From Micromonospora terminaliae (GTDB lineage: Bacteria > Actinomycetota > Actinomycetes > Mycobacteriales > Micromonosporaceae): DNA of 64,000 bases. This document shows, piece after piece, positions 7,571-15,890 of this stretch (its first letter is position 1; each line of letters begins with the position of its first letter). The DNA is taken from positions 992,001-1,056,000 of the forward strand of contig NZ_CP045309.1 of NCBI RefSeq assembly GCF_009671205.1, written 5' to 3'. Under the pieces are notes generated by a model that was given only the letters and a program-made list of their open reading frames with translations, made no database searches and was not told the origin of the DNA. The translations under genes and the position numbers were made by a program.

Positions 7571-8013
7571 CGGTCCGCCTTCTGCCGGGTCGCGATGTCG
7601 GAGAGCCGGCGCAACGTCTCCTTGTTCCGCTGGTGCAGCACCAGGTCGTTGAGCTTGTTCCGGATCCAGCGCAGCGGCCCGGCGGCGAAGTCCTCGCCGA
7701 TGGTGACCCGGGTCCGGCCGTCACCCAGCGGCTGCAGCTGGAACACCACGACCGCCTCACCGGCGGGCCACAACCCGGCCCGCACCACGAACCGGTGCGG
7801 GGCGTCGCACTCCAGCACGGTGGAGGTGTCCTGCAGCGAGAGCGGCCACGGGCCGGCCTTGTGGTGCAGCCGGCTGCCCACCCGGGGCCAGGTGTCGTCC
7901 ACGTCCCGGACGTGCACGGTGCCGACCACCCAGTCGCTGTACGTCCACCCGTCGGCGAGCACGTCGAAGACCTGCTGCGGGGACGCGTCGATCACTTTCT
8001 CCACAATCGCCAC
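7567..8013 (-). CDS. SRPBCC family protein
   Basis: A 148-residue START-like/polyketide-cyclase-fold protein (IVEKVIDASPQQVFDVLADG at the N-terminus, LECDAPHRFVVRAGLWPAGE in the middle, and a basic C-terminal helix). Such proteins bind small hydrophobic ligands. It starts with GTG 8013, 9 nt after a candidate stress-type -10. It overlaps the SDR gene by 4 nt, which suggests the two handle the same ligand. Confidence 0.88.
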   Translation of the reverse strand: MAIVEKVIDASPQQVFDVLADGWTYSDWVVGTVHVRDVDDTWPRVGSRLHHKAGPWPLSLQDTSTVLECDAPHRFVVRAGLWPAGEAVVVFQLQPLGDGRTRVTIGEDFAAGPLRWIRNKLNDLVLHQRNKETLRRLSDIATRQKADR

Positions 8014-8022
8014 CGGAACCCC

Positions 8023-8048
8023 ATACCCCCGCCCCGACCGCCGCTAAC
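8023..8048 (-). promoter_or_regulatory. Candidate sigma-B/F-type promoter of the SRPBCC-SDR operon
   Basis: Minus strand: GTTA (8048-8045), 16 nt, GGGTAT (8028-8023), then 9 nt to GTG 8013. The -10 is a perfect stress-type GGGTAT; the -35 differs at one base. The -35 lies in the loop of a 10-bp inverted repeat (8033-8042 with 8050-8059). Confidence 0.4.
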
Positions 8049-8161
8049 GGGCGGTCGGGTTAGCTTCTCGGGGGCGGCGGGTAACGCCGGACCGGGCCGG
8101 TGGGAAGCGCGGTGCGGACCGGCCGTGCGGCACCGGCGGACGCGGCTCCGCCGAAGTTGAT

Positions 8162-8186
8162 GTTTACTCCTCGGGGGGTCGGGAAC
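8162..8186 (+). promoter_or_regulatory. Candidate sigma-B/F-type promoter of the heptose operon
   Basis: GTTT (8162-8165), 15 nt, GGGAAC (8181-8186), then 9 nt to GTG 8196. It supports GTG 8196 as the start of the first gene, because ATG 8160 would lie upstream of the transcript. Confidence 0.45.
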
Positions 8187-8195
8187 CCGCCGCCC

Positions 8196-9872
8196 GTGCG
8201 ACGGGACCACGAGCGGGATCAGTGCAGGTCAGCCCGGGTTGACCCGGGTGCTGACCGGTTCCCGCACGGCCTGTACGACGCGGTGCTGCTGGACCGGGAC
8301 GGCACGCTCATCGAGGACGTGCCCTACAACGGCGACCCGGAGAAGGTCCGCCCGGTTCCCGGCGCCCGGGAGGCGCTGGACCGGCTGCGCGCGGCGGGGC
8401 TGCGCCTCGCGGTGGTCAGCAACCAGTCCGGCCTGGCCCGAGGCTGCTTCACGGCCGACGACCTGCGCCGGGTCAACGCCCGGGTGGAGGAGCTGATCGG
8501 ACCCTTCGACACCTGGCAGATCTGCCCCCACGGCGAGCCGGACGGCTGTGCCTGCCGGAAACCGGCCCCCGGGCTGGTGCACGCCGCCGCCCGGGCGCTC
8601 GGCACCACACCGAGCCGCTGTGTCCTGGTCGGCGACATCGGCGCCGACATGGCCGCCGCCGCGGCGGCCGGCGCCGCCGGCATCCTGGTCCCCACCCCGG
8701 CGACCCGGGCCGCCGAGGTGGCCGCCGCGCCGACGGTCGCCGCCGACCTGCCGGACGCGGTCGGCACCATCCTCGCCCGGATGCGGCTGGTGGCCGCGCC
8801 CGAGCCGGCGCCCCGGCGCGGCACCGTGCTGGTGGCGCGCAGCGACGCGGCCGGCGACGTGCTGGTCACCGGCCCCGGGATCCGCGCGGTGGCGGCCGGG
8901 GCGGAACGGGTGGTGCTGCTCTGCGGGCCACGCGGCCGGGCCGCGGCGGAGCTGCTGCCCGGCGTCGACGAGATCATCGAATGGCCGCTGCCGTGGATCG
9001 ACGCCCCGGCCCCGCCGGTCGACCCGGCCCGGATGCGCGCCCTGGTCGACCGGATCGCCGCGGTCGGCGCCGAGGAGGCGGTCGTCTTCACCTCCTTCCA
9101 CCAGTCGGCGCTGCCCCTCGCCCTGCTGCTGCGGATGGCGGGCGTGCCGCGGATCAGCGCGATCAGCGACGACTACCCGGGCGCCCTGCTCGACGTGCGG
9201 CACCGGGTGCCCGTCGGGGTGCCGGAGCCGGAGCGGGCGCTGTCGCTCGCCGCGGCGGCCGGCTTCGGCCTGCCCGCCGGGGACGAGCCGGGGCTGCGGT
9301 TGCGCGCCGACCGGCTGCCGCCCGCGCCCGCGGCCGGCGAGCCCGGTTACGTGGTGCTGCACCCGGGCTCCTCGGTGGAGACCCGGGCCTGTCCGTTCGA
9401 GCTGGCCACCCGGATCGTCCGGGTGCTCAGCGCCGCCGGCTACCGGGTGGTGGTCACCGGCGGTCCCGACGAACGCGAGCTGACCGCGCAGGTGGCCGCC
9501 GCGGGCGGTCTCGACCTGGGCGGGCGCACCGGGCTCGGTGAGCTGGCCGCGGTGGTCGCCCGGGCCGGCGCGCTGGTGGTCGGCAACACCGGGCCGGCGC
9601 ACCTCGCGGCGGCGCTCGGCGTGCCGGTCGTGAGCCTCTTCGCCCCGACCGTCCCCTTCGGGCAGTGGGGGCCCTACCGGGTGCCCACGGTCCGGCTCGG
9701 CGATGCCGGTGCGGCCTGCCGGGACACCCGGGCCATGCGCTGCCCGGTCCCCGGCCACCCCTGCCTCTCCGCCGTCGAGCCGGGGCGCGTGCTGGAGGCG
9801 CTGCGGCTGCTCGGGGTGCCCGCCGACGCACCCGAGCCGCTGGTCACCGTCCCCGGCGGGGTGGTCGGATGA
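8196..9872 (+). CDS. HAD-IIIA phosphatase (GmhB-like) fused to GT9 glycosyltransferase
   Basis: A two-domain protein of about 558 residues. Residues 27-190 are a HAD-IIIA phosphatase: DRDGTL (Asp33/Asp35), the SNQSG motif, the zinc loop CPHGEPDGCACRKPAPG and GDIGADM. This matches the heptose-1,7-bisphosphate 7-phosphatase GmhB. Residues from about 215 are a GT9 heptosyltransferase: VVLHPGSSVETRACP, TGGPDERE, GRTGLGELAAVVARA and VGNTGPAHLAAALG. The fusion couples precursor synthesis with transfer. The start is uncertain: GTG 8196 fits the promoter, while ATG 8160 and GTG 8100 are in frame upstream. It heads a run of seven genes joined by overlaps or very short gaps. Confidence 0.88.
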   Translation: MRRDHERDQCRSARVDPGADRFPHGLYDAVLLDRDGTLIEDVPYNGDPEKVRPVPGAREALDRLRAAGLRLAVVSNQSGLARGCFTADDLRRVNARVEELIGPFDTWQICPHGEPDGCACRKPAPGLVHAAARALGTTPSRCVLVGDIGADMAAAAAAGAAGILVPTPATRAAEVAAAPTVAADLPDAVGTILARMRLVAAPEPAPRRGTVLVARSDAAGDVLVTGPGIRAVAAGAERVVLLCGPRGRAAAELLPGVDEIIEWPLPWIDAPAPPVDPARMRALVDRIAAVGAEEAVVFTSFHQSALPLALLLRMAGVPRISAISDDYPGALLDVRHRVPVGVPEPERALSLAAAAGFGLPAGDEPGLRLRADRLPPAPAAGEPGYVVLHPGSSVETRACPFELATRIVRVLSAAGYRVVVTGGPDERELTAQVAAAGGLDLGGRTGLGELAAVVARAGALVVGNTGPAHLAAALGVPVVSLFAPTVPFGQWGPYRVPTVRLGDAGAACRDTRAMRCPVPGHPCLSAVEPGRVLEALRLLGVPADAPEPLVTVPGGVVG

Positions 9873-10843
9873 ACATCCTGGTGTGGCACGTGCACGGGTC
9901 CTGGACCACGTCGTTCGTGCACGGCAAGCACCGCTACCTGGTGCCGGTCACCCCGGACCGGGGGGCGTACGGGCTGGGCCGGGCGCGGACCTACCCCTGG
10001 CCGGACAGCGCCGTCGAGGTGACCCCGGCGGACCTGCGCCGGGCCGACGTGGACATGGTGCTGCTCCAGCGGCCCGAGGAGTTCGACCTGGCCTGCGAGT
10101 GGCTGGGCCGGCGGGTCGGCCGGGACGTGCCGGCCGTCTACGTCGAGCACAACACCCCGAAGGGCGACGTGCCGAACACCCGCCACCCCATGGCCGACCG
10201 CGACGACCTGCTGCTCACCCACGTCACCCACTTCAACGAGCTGTTCTGGGACAACGGCGGCACCCGCACCGCCGTGGTCGAGCACGGGGTGGTCGCGCCG
10301 GCCGTCGAGTGGACCGGGGAGCTGGACCGGCTCGCCGTGGTCATCAACGAGCCGGTCCGCCGCTGGCGGGTCACCGGCACCGACCTGCTGGCCCGGTTCG
10401 CCGAGCTGGCCCCGCTGGACGTCTACGGCATGAAGGTGGCCGGGCTCGCCGAGCACCTGGGCCTGTCGGCGGACCGGCTGACCAGCCACGACGACGTGCC
10501 GCAGCACGCCATGCACGCAGAGCTGGCCAAGCGGCGGGCGTACCTGCACCTGTGCCGGTGGACCTCGCTCGGGCTGAGCCTCGTCGAGGCCATGACCATG
10601 GGCATGCCGGTGGTCGCGCTGGCCACCACCGAGGCCGTGGAGGCGGTGCCGCCGTCCGCCGGCGCCCTCTCCACCCGGGTCGACGTGCTGGTCGAGGCGG
10701 CCCGGGGCCTGCTGGACGACCCGGCGGCGGCCCGCCGGGCGGGTGCCGCGGCCCGGACCGCCGCCCGCGACCGCTACGGCCTGGAGCGTTTCCTCGCCGA
10801 CTGGGACCGGCTGCTGGAGGAGGAAGTATGCGCATCGCGATGA
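9869..10843 (+). CDS. Glycosyltransferase (GT4-like)
   Basis: A 324-residue glycosyltransferase with a GT-B outline: an N-terminal half starting MNILVWHVHGSWTTSFVHG and a C-terminal half with RRAYLHLCRWTSLGLSLVEA, in the place of the GT4 donor-binding EX7E region, followed by MTMGMPVVALATTEAVEAVP. ATG 9869 overlaps the previous stop (ATGA), and its own end overlaps the next gene by 16 nt. The donor sugar is not determinable. Given the neighbours, it probably extends a heptose-containing surface glycan. Confidence 0.85.
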   Translation: MNILVWHVHGSWTTSFVHGKHRYLVPVTPDRGAYGLGRARTYPWPDSAVEVTPADLRRADVDMVLLQRPEEFDLACEWLGRRVGRDVPAVYVEHNTPKGDVPNTRHPMADRDDLLLTHVTHFNELFWDNGGTRTAVVEHGVVAPAVEWTGELDRLAVVINEPVRRWRVTGTDLLARFAELAPLDVYGMKVAGLAEHLGLSADRLTSHDDVPQHAMHAELAKRRAYLHLCRWTSLGLSLVEAMTMGMPVVALATTEAVEAVPPSAGALSTRVDVLVEAARGLLDDPAAARRAGAAARTAARDRYGLERFLADWDRLLEEEVCASR

Positions 10844-12045
10844 TCTCGGAACACGCCAGCCCGCTCGCCGTCCTCGGCGGGGAGGACGCCGGCGGCCAGA
10901 ACACGCATGTCGCGGAGCTCTCCGCCGCGCTCGCGGCCGCCGGTCACGACGTGCGGGTGTACACCCGGCTCGACGCGGTGGACCTGCCGGTGACGGTCCG
11001 CGCCCCGGACGGGTACGACGTGGTGCACGTGCCCGCCGGGCCCGCCGAGCCGATGGCGAAGGACGACCTGCTGCCGTACATGCCGGCGTTCGGGGAGTGG
11101 CTGGCCGAGCGGTGGCGCACCGGCGACTGGCAGCCCGAGGTGGTGCACGCGCACTTCTGGATGAGCGGCCTGGCCGGGCTGGCCGCCGCCCGCCGCACGG
11201 GGGTGCCGGTGGTGCAGACGTACCACGCGCTCGGCACGGTCAAGCGCCGGCACCAGGGCGCGCAGGACACCAGCCCGCCGGGCCGGGTCGGGCACGAGCG
11301 CCGGCTGGGCCGCGCCGTCGACCGGGTGGTGGCCCAGTGCCAGGACGAGGTCGCCGAGCTGGTCCGGATGGGTGTGCCCCGGTCCCGGATGACCGTCGTG
11401 CCGTCCGGGGTGAACCTGTCCACCTTCGCGCCGCTCGGCCCGGTCGCCGAGCGGGACGGCGCCCGGCCCCGGATCCTCACCGTCGGGCGGCTGGTCGAGC
11501 GCAAGGGCTTCCAGGACGTCATCCGGGCCGCGGCGCTGGTGCCGGACGCCGAGTGCGTGGTGGTCGGCGGCCCGCCGGCCGGGCTGCTGGAGACCGACCC
11601 GTACGCGCTGCGGCTGCGCGCGCTCGCGCAGTCCCGCGGCATCGCCGACCGGGTGAAGCTGATCGGGGCGGTGCCCCGGGAGGAGATGGGCCGCTGGTAC
11701 CGGTCGGCGGACGTGCTGGTGGCCGCCCCCTGGTACGAGCCGTTCGGGCTCACCCCGCTGGAGGCGATGGCGTGCGGCGTACCCGTGATCGGCACCGCCG
11801 TCGGCGGGCTGATCGACACGGTGGTGCCCGGCCGGACCGGCGACCTCGTGCCCGCCCGCGACCCGGCGGCCCTCGGTGCGGCGATCCGCGCGTTGCTCGG
11901 GGACCGGTTCCGCCGGTTCGCCTACGCCACCGCGGCGCTGGAGCGCGCCCGGACCCGCTACTCCTGGTCCACCACGGCCGACCGGCTCGCCGCGCTGTAC
12001 GCCGAGGTGGCCACCGTGCGCCGGCCCTCCCGGGTGGTCGCCTGA
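10828..12045 (+). CDS. Glycosyltransferase family 4
   Basis: A 405-residue GT4 enzyme with all the usual landmarks: GGEDAGGQNTHVAELSAAL (acceptor-side glycine loop), HAHFWMSGLAG, VPSGVNLSTFAP, TVGRLVERKGFQDVI and the donor-site APWYEPFGLTPLEAMACG (EX7E). The N-terminal GGQNTHV loop resembles sucrose-phosphate-synthase/MshA-like enzymes. The ATG at 10828 follows GGAGGAGGAAGT and lies inside the end of the previous gene. Its stop overlaps the gmhA start by one base (TGATG). It is inferred to add a sugar to the same glycan as its neighbours. Confidence 0.92.
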   Translation: MRIAMISEHASPLAVLGGEDAGGQNTHVAELSAALAAAGHDVRVYTRLDAVDLPVTVRAPDGYDVVHVPAGPAEPMAKDDLLPYMPAFGEWLAERWRTGDWQPEVVHAHFWMSGLAGLAAARRTGVPVVQTYHALGTVKRRHQGAQDTSPPGRVGHERRLGRAVDRVVAQCQDEVAELVRMGVPRSRMTVVPSGVNLSTFAPLGPVAERDGARPRILTVGRLVERKGFQDVIRAAALVPDAECVVVGGPPAGLLETDPYALRLRALAQSRGIADRVKLIGAVPREEMGRWYRSADVLVAAPWYEPFGLTPLEAMACGVPVIGTAVGGLIDTVVPGRTGDLVPARDPAALGAAIRALLGDRFRRFAYATAALERARTRYSWSTTADRLAALYAEVATVRRPSRVVA

Positions 12046-12737
12046 TGGCGGCGCCCACGCCGGCCGTCGGTGGGACGGTGCTGGAGGACCACCTCACCCG
12101 GCTGGCCGCCGCGCTGCTGCCGCTGCGCGACGCGGAGCAGCTGCTGGCCCGCTGGGGCGGCGAGCTGGCGAACCGGCTGGCCACCGGCGGGCGGCTGCTG
12201 GTCGCCGGCAACGGCGGCAGCGCCGCCGAAGCCCAGCACCTCACCGCCGAACTCGTCGGCAAACTCCGCGACGACCGCGAACCACTGTCCGCCATCGCCC
12301 TGCACGCCGAAACCTCCGCCCTCACCGCCATCGGCAACGACTACGGCTACGACGAGGTCTTCGCCCGCCAGGTCCGCGCCCACGGCCGACCCGACGACAT
12401 CCTCCTGCTCATGTCCACCAGCGGCACCAGCACCAACCTCCTCACCGCCGCCCAGGCCGGCCACGACACCGGCCTGCGCTGCTGGGCCTTCACCGGCCCC
12501 GCCCCCAACCCGCTCGCCGGGTCCTGCCACGAGACCCTCGCCATCGACTCACCGGACAGCCAGGTCGTGCAGGAGCTGCACCTGGTCGCCACCCATGTGC
12601 TCTGCGAGTACGTCGACCGGGCGCTGCCGGCGGCGCTCGCCGCCCGCGCCGCCGACCCGGTGCCGGCCGACACGGTGCGCGCCGGCGTCGAGGTGGTGCT
12701 CGGCGACGGCCCGGACGGGAAGGTGCAGGCCCGATGA
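12045..12737 (+). CDS. gmhA: Phosphoheptose isomerase (SIS domain, GmhA-type)
   Basis: A 230-residue SIS-domain protein. GmhA converts sedoheptulose 7-phosphate to D-glycero-D-manno-heptose 7-phosphate, the first step of heptose nucleotide synthesis. Visible: GNGGSAAEAQHLTAELVGKL (phosphosugar loop and zinc/catalytic region), STSGTSTNLLTA, and the ELHLVATHVLCEYVD segment with the conserved His. The C-terminus is about 30 residues longer than E. coli GmhA. Codon use changes inside the gene: from about 12220 to 12540 third positions are strongly C-biased and Glu is mostly GAA, unlike the flanks. Confidence 0.9.
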   Translation: MAAPTPAVGGTVLEDHLTRLAAALLPLRDAEQLLARWGGELANRLATGGRLLVAGNGGSAAEAQHLTAELVGKLRDDREPLSAIALHAETSALTAIGNDYGYDEVFARQVRAHGRPDDILLLMSTSGTSTNLLTAAQAGHDTGLRCWAFTGPAPNPLAGSCHETLAIDSPDSQVVQELHLVATHVLCEYVDRALPAALAARAADPVPADTVRAGVEVVLGDGPDGKVQAR

Positions 12738-12748
12738 GGAGGTCGAGC

Positions 12749-14224
12749 ATGACGGGACCCGTGGTGGTGCTCGGTGACACGCTGCTGGACCGGGACGTCG
12801 AGGGGGTGGTGAACCGGCTCTGCCCGGACTCCCCGGTGCCGGTGCTCGAGGAGACCACGCACGTCGACCGCCCCGGCGGCGCCGGCCTCGCCGCCGTCTT
12901 CGCCGCCGCGCAGGGCGCCGACGTCGCGCTGGTCACCGCGGTGGCGGACGACGCCGGCGGCGCCCGGCTGGGCACCCTGCTGGCCGCCGCCGGCGTGCAG
13001 TTGTACGCGCTGCCGCTGGCCGGGGCGACCCCCGAGAAGATCCGGCTGCACGCCCGCGGCCGGGTGCTGCTGCGCCACGACCGGGGCGGACCGGCCGGCG
13101 ACCCGGGCGAGCCGAGCGAGGCCGTGCTGCGCCTGCTCGCCACCGCCTCCGCCGTGCTGGTCAGCGACTACGGCCGGGGCGTCGCCCGGCACCCGGCACT
13201 GCGCGCCGCGCTCGCCGCGACCCGGGCGCCGGTGGTCTGGGACCCGCATCCGCGCGGCCCGGCCGCCGTGCCCGGCGTCAGCCTGGCCACACCGAACGAG
13301 TCCGAGGCACGGGAACTGGCCAAGGCGCCGCCGGGCGCGTCCCGGCTGGTCACCGCCTCCCGCGGCGCGCAGGCGCTGCGCCGGCGCTGGCAGGCCGGCG
13401 CAGTGGCGGTGACCCTGGGCGGGGACGGCGCGCTGCTCTGCCACGCCGGCTCCACCCCGCTGGTGGTGCCCGCCCCGGCCGCCGAGGGGGACACCTGCGG
13501 CGCCGGGGACCGGTTCGCCGCCACGGCCACGCTGGCCCTGGCCCGGGGCGCGCTGGTGTCCGAGGCGGTGCAGGAGGCGGTGGCCGAGGCGTCCGCCTAC
13601 GTGGCCGACGGGGGAGTGGCCACCGCGCTGCCCGCCCCGGTCCGGACCGCCGCCCCGGCGGTGGTCGTCGGCGGCGGGGACCGGATCGGCGCGGCCGCGG
13701 CCGGCGAGGTGGTGTCCCGGGTACGCGCGGCGGGCGGCACGGTGGTGGCCACCGGCGGCTGCTTCGACCTGCTGCACGCCGGGCACGTGGCCACCCTCCA
13801 GGCGGCCCGGCAGCTCGGCGACTGTCTCGTGGTCTGCCTGAACTCCGACACCAGCGTGGCCGGGCTGAAGGGGCCGGAGCGGCCGGTCGTGCCGCAGGGC
13901 GACCGGGGCCGGCTGCTCGCCGCGCTGGGCTGCGTCGACGCCGTCCTGATCTTCGACGAGCCCACCCCGCACGCGGCGCTGTCCTGGCTGCGGCCGGACA
14001 TCTGGGTCAAGGGCGGTGACTACGCCAGCGGCGGCGGCGCGGAGACCCTCCCGGAGGCGCAGGTCCTGGCCCGCTGGGGCGGGCACACGGTGGTGGTGCC
14101 GTACCTGGACGGCCGGTCCACCACCGACATGATCGCGGCGGCCCGCGCCGGGCGCGGCACGGCGGGCTGGCCGACGTCCGGGCTTCCGGCGATCGTCCGG
14201 TCCACGGCGGAGGGAGCGGCATGA
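12749..14224 (+). CDS. hldE: Bifunctional heptose 7-phosphate kinase / heptose 1-phosphate adenylyltransferase
   Basis: 491 residues in two domains. Residues 1-315 are a PfkB-type sugar kinase with the substrate glycine pair (DRPGGAGLAAVFAA) and the ATP/catalytic motif EGDTCGAGDRFAAT near 245-258. Residues 330-475 are a RfaE2-type nucleotidyltransferase with TGGCFDLLHAGHV (the HxGH-type site), LNSDTSVAGLKG and KGGDYASGG. Together they convert heptose 7-phosphate to the 1,7-bisphosphate and, after GmhB, heptose 1-phosphate to ADP-heptose. ATG 12749 is preferred because GGAGG precedes it at good spacing; an in-frame ATG lies at 12734. The stop overlaps the SDR start (ATGA). Confidence 0.93.
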   Translation: MTGPVVVLGDTLLDRDVEGVVNRLCPDSPVPVLEETTHVDRPGGAGLAAVFAAAQGADVALVTAVADDAGGARLGTLLAAAGVQLYALPLAGATPEKIRLHARGRVLLRHDRGGPAGDPGEPSEAVLRLLATASAVLVSDYGRGVARHPALRAALAATRAPVVWDPHPRGPAAVPGVSLATPNESEARELAKAPPGASRLVTASRGAQALRRRWQAGAVAVTLGGDGALLCHAGSTPLVVPAPAAEGDTCGAGDRFAATATLALARGALVSEAVQEAVAEASAYVADGGVATALPAPVRTAAPAVVVGGGDRIGAAAAGEVVSRVRAAGGTVVATGGCFDLLHAGHVATLQAARQLGDCLVVCLNSDTSVAGLKGPERPVVPQGDRGRLLAALGCVDAVLIFDEPTPHAALSWLRPDIWVKGGDYASGGGAETLPEAQVLARWGGHTVVVPYLDGRSTTDMIAAARAGRGTAGWPTSGLPAIVRSTAEGAA

Positions 14225-14922
14225 GCAGCAGTCCACCCGGGGCCGGCCCGACCGTCCTGGTCACCGGCGGGTCGAGCGGGCTCGGCGCGGCGGTGGTCGC
14301 CGCGGTGGCCCGGGCCGGCGGCCGTCCCCTGGTGCTGGACCGGCAGCGGCCCGCCGACGGGGTGCCCTGGGCCGAGTGCGACCTGGCCGACACCCGGGCC
14401 GCCGAGGCCGCGACCCGGGACCTCGCGGAACGCTCCGGCGGGCTGGACGCCGTGGTGACCGCGGCCGGCATGGACGTGCCGGGGAAGCTCATCGACGTGC
14501 CGGCGGAGACCTGGGAACGGATCGTCACCGTGGACCTGCTCGCCACCGCCGCCGTGATCCGGGCCGCGCTGCCCTTCCTGGAGGCGTCCCGGGGCAACAT
14601 CGTCACCATCGCCTCCACGCTCGGCGTGAAGGCGGTCAGCGACGCGACCGCGTACTGCGCGGCGAAGTTCGGGGTGGTCGGCTTCACCCGGGCGCTCGCC
14701 GCCGAACTGGCCGGCGCGGTCGGCGTCACCCTGCTCATCCCCGGCGGCATGCGCACCGCCTTCTTCGACCAGCGGGACGCCCAGTACCGTCCCGGCCCGG
14801 ACGCCGTGCTCAACGAGCCCGCCGACACCGCCGCCGCGGTGATGTTCGCCCTCTCCCAGCCGGCCGGCTGCGCCGTACGCGAGATGGTGGTCTGCGCGGA
14901 GCAGGAGTCCTCGTACCCGTGA
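14221..14922 (+). CDS. Classical SDR family oxidoreductase in the heptose operon
   Basis: A 233-residue short-chain dehydrogenase with TGGSSGLGAAVV (cofactor loop), TAAGMDVPG in the place of NNAG, and Ser in TIASTLG plus YCAAKFGVVGF (Tyr and Lys). It is far too short, and has the wrong motifs, to be the extended-SDR epimerase HldD, which would normally epimerise ADP-heptose at C6. Its step may be reduction or oxidation of a sugar. It is coupled by 4-nt overlaps to hldE upstream and to the GT9 gene downstream. Confidence 0.88.
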   Translation: MSSSPPGAGPTVLVTGGSSGLGAAVVAAVARAGGRPLVLDRQRPADGVPWAECDLADTRAAEAATRDLAERSGGLDAVVTAAGMDVPGKLIDVPAETWERIVTVDLLATAAVIRAALPFLEASRGNIVTIASTLGVKAVSDATAYCAAKFGVVGFTRALAAELAGAVGVTLLIPGGMRTAFFDQRDAQYRPGPDAVLNEPADTAAAVMFALSQPAGCAVREMVVCAEQESSYP

Positions 14923-15890
14923 TCCTGGTGCTGCGGGCGCTCGGGGTCGGCGACCTGGCCACCGCCGTCCCGGTGCTGCGCGGCCTGCGGGCCGGCCTCC
15001 CGGGGCGGGAGCTGGTGCTGGCCGCGCCGGCCTGGCTCGCGCCGCTGGCCGAGCTCACCGGGGCGGTCGACCGGGTGCTGCCGACGGCCGGGCTGGCCGA
15101 CCGGCCCGCATGGCCGGGCCCGCCGCCGGAGGTGGCGGTCAACCTGCACGGGCGTGGCCCGCGGTCGCACCGGATGCTCGCCGCCGCCCGGCCGGGCCGG
15201 CTGCTCGCCTATCGCAACGCCGAGGCCGGACATCTCGCCGGACCGGCCTGGGACGACGGCGAGCACGAGGTGCGCCGCTGGTGCCGGCTGCTGCACTGGT
15301 ACGGCCTCCCGGCCGACCCCGGCGACCTGGCGCTGCACCGGCCGCCGGACGCCGCCGTCCCGGCCGGGGTCACCCTGCTGCACCCCGGCAGCAAGGTCGC
15401 CGCGAAGCGCTGGCCGGCGGACCGTTTCGCCGCGCTGGCCCGGATCCTCGCCGACCGGGGACACCGGGTGGTGCTCACCGGTTCGACCGACGAGCGGGAC
15501 CTGGCGGCCCGGGTGGCCCGGGACGCCGGGCTGCCCCCGGACGCGGTGCTCGCCGGCCGCACCGGCCTGGCCGAGCTGGCCGCCCTGGTGGCCGGCGCCC
15601 GGCTCGTGGTCAGCGGGGACACCGGGATCGCCCACCTGGCCACCGGGTACGGCACCGCGTCGGTGGTGCTCTTCGGGCCGGTGCCGCCGGCGCACTGGGG
15701 CCCGCCGCCCGACCGGCCCCGGCACCGGGTGCTCGGGGTCGCGGACCGGGACGGGACGGACGTGGATTGGCCCGGTCCCGCCGGGGTAGGAACGCACCCG
15801 ACATTGGCGGCCATCGAGGTCGACGAGGTGGTGGCCGCCGTGGACGAGGCGGAACGGGCGGTGCGGGTGTCCGGTGCGATTGCGGCGTAG
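14919..15890 (+). CDS. Glycosyltransferase family 9 (heptosyltransferase-like)
   Basis: A 323-residue GT9 enzyme. The N-terminus LRALGVGDLATAVPVLRGL contains the GDL-type acceptor loop. The C-terminal half has LLHPGSKVAAKRWPADRFAA (donor site), LTGSTDERDLAA, GRTGLAELAALVAGA and SGDTGIAHLATGYGT. GT9 enzymes use ADP-heptose in LPS core synthesis. Here the acceptor must be a Gram-positive glycan. The GTG start overlaps the SDR stop (GTGA). This is the second GT9 domain in the operon, so two heptose or related residues may be added. Confidence 0.92.
   Translation: MILVLRALGVGDLATAVPVLRGLRAGLPGRELVLAAPAWLAPLAELTGAVDRVLPTAGLADRPAWPGPPPEVAVNLHGRGPRSHRMLAAARPGRLLAYRNAEAGHLAGPAWDDGEHEVRRWCRLLHWYGLPADPGDLALHRPPDAAVPAGVTLLHPGSKVAAKRWPADRFAALARILADRGHRVVLTGSTDERDLAARVARDAGLPPDAVLAGRTGLAELAALVAGARLVVSGDTGIAHLATGYGTASVVLFGPVPPAHWGPPPDRPRHRVLGVADRDGTDVDWPGPAGVGTHPTLAAIEVDEVVAAVDEAERAVRVSGAIAA

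Noticed and set aside
8033..8059. Transcription terminator
   Set aside because: The 10-bp inverted repeat lies between divergent starts, so there is no transcript to end; it overlaps a promoter candidate.
14221..14922. HldD epimerase
   Set aside because: The protein is a short classical SDR and lacks the length and motifs of the extended-SDR epimerase.
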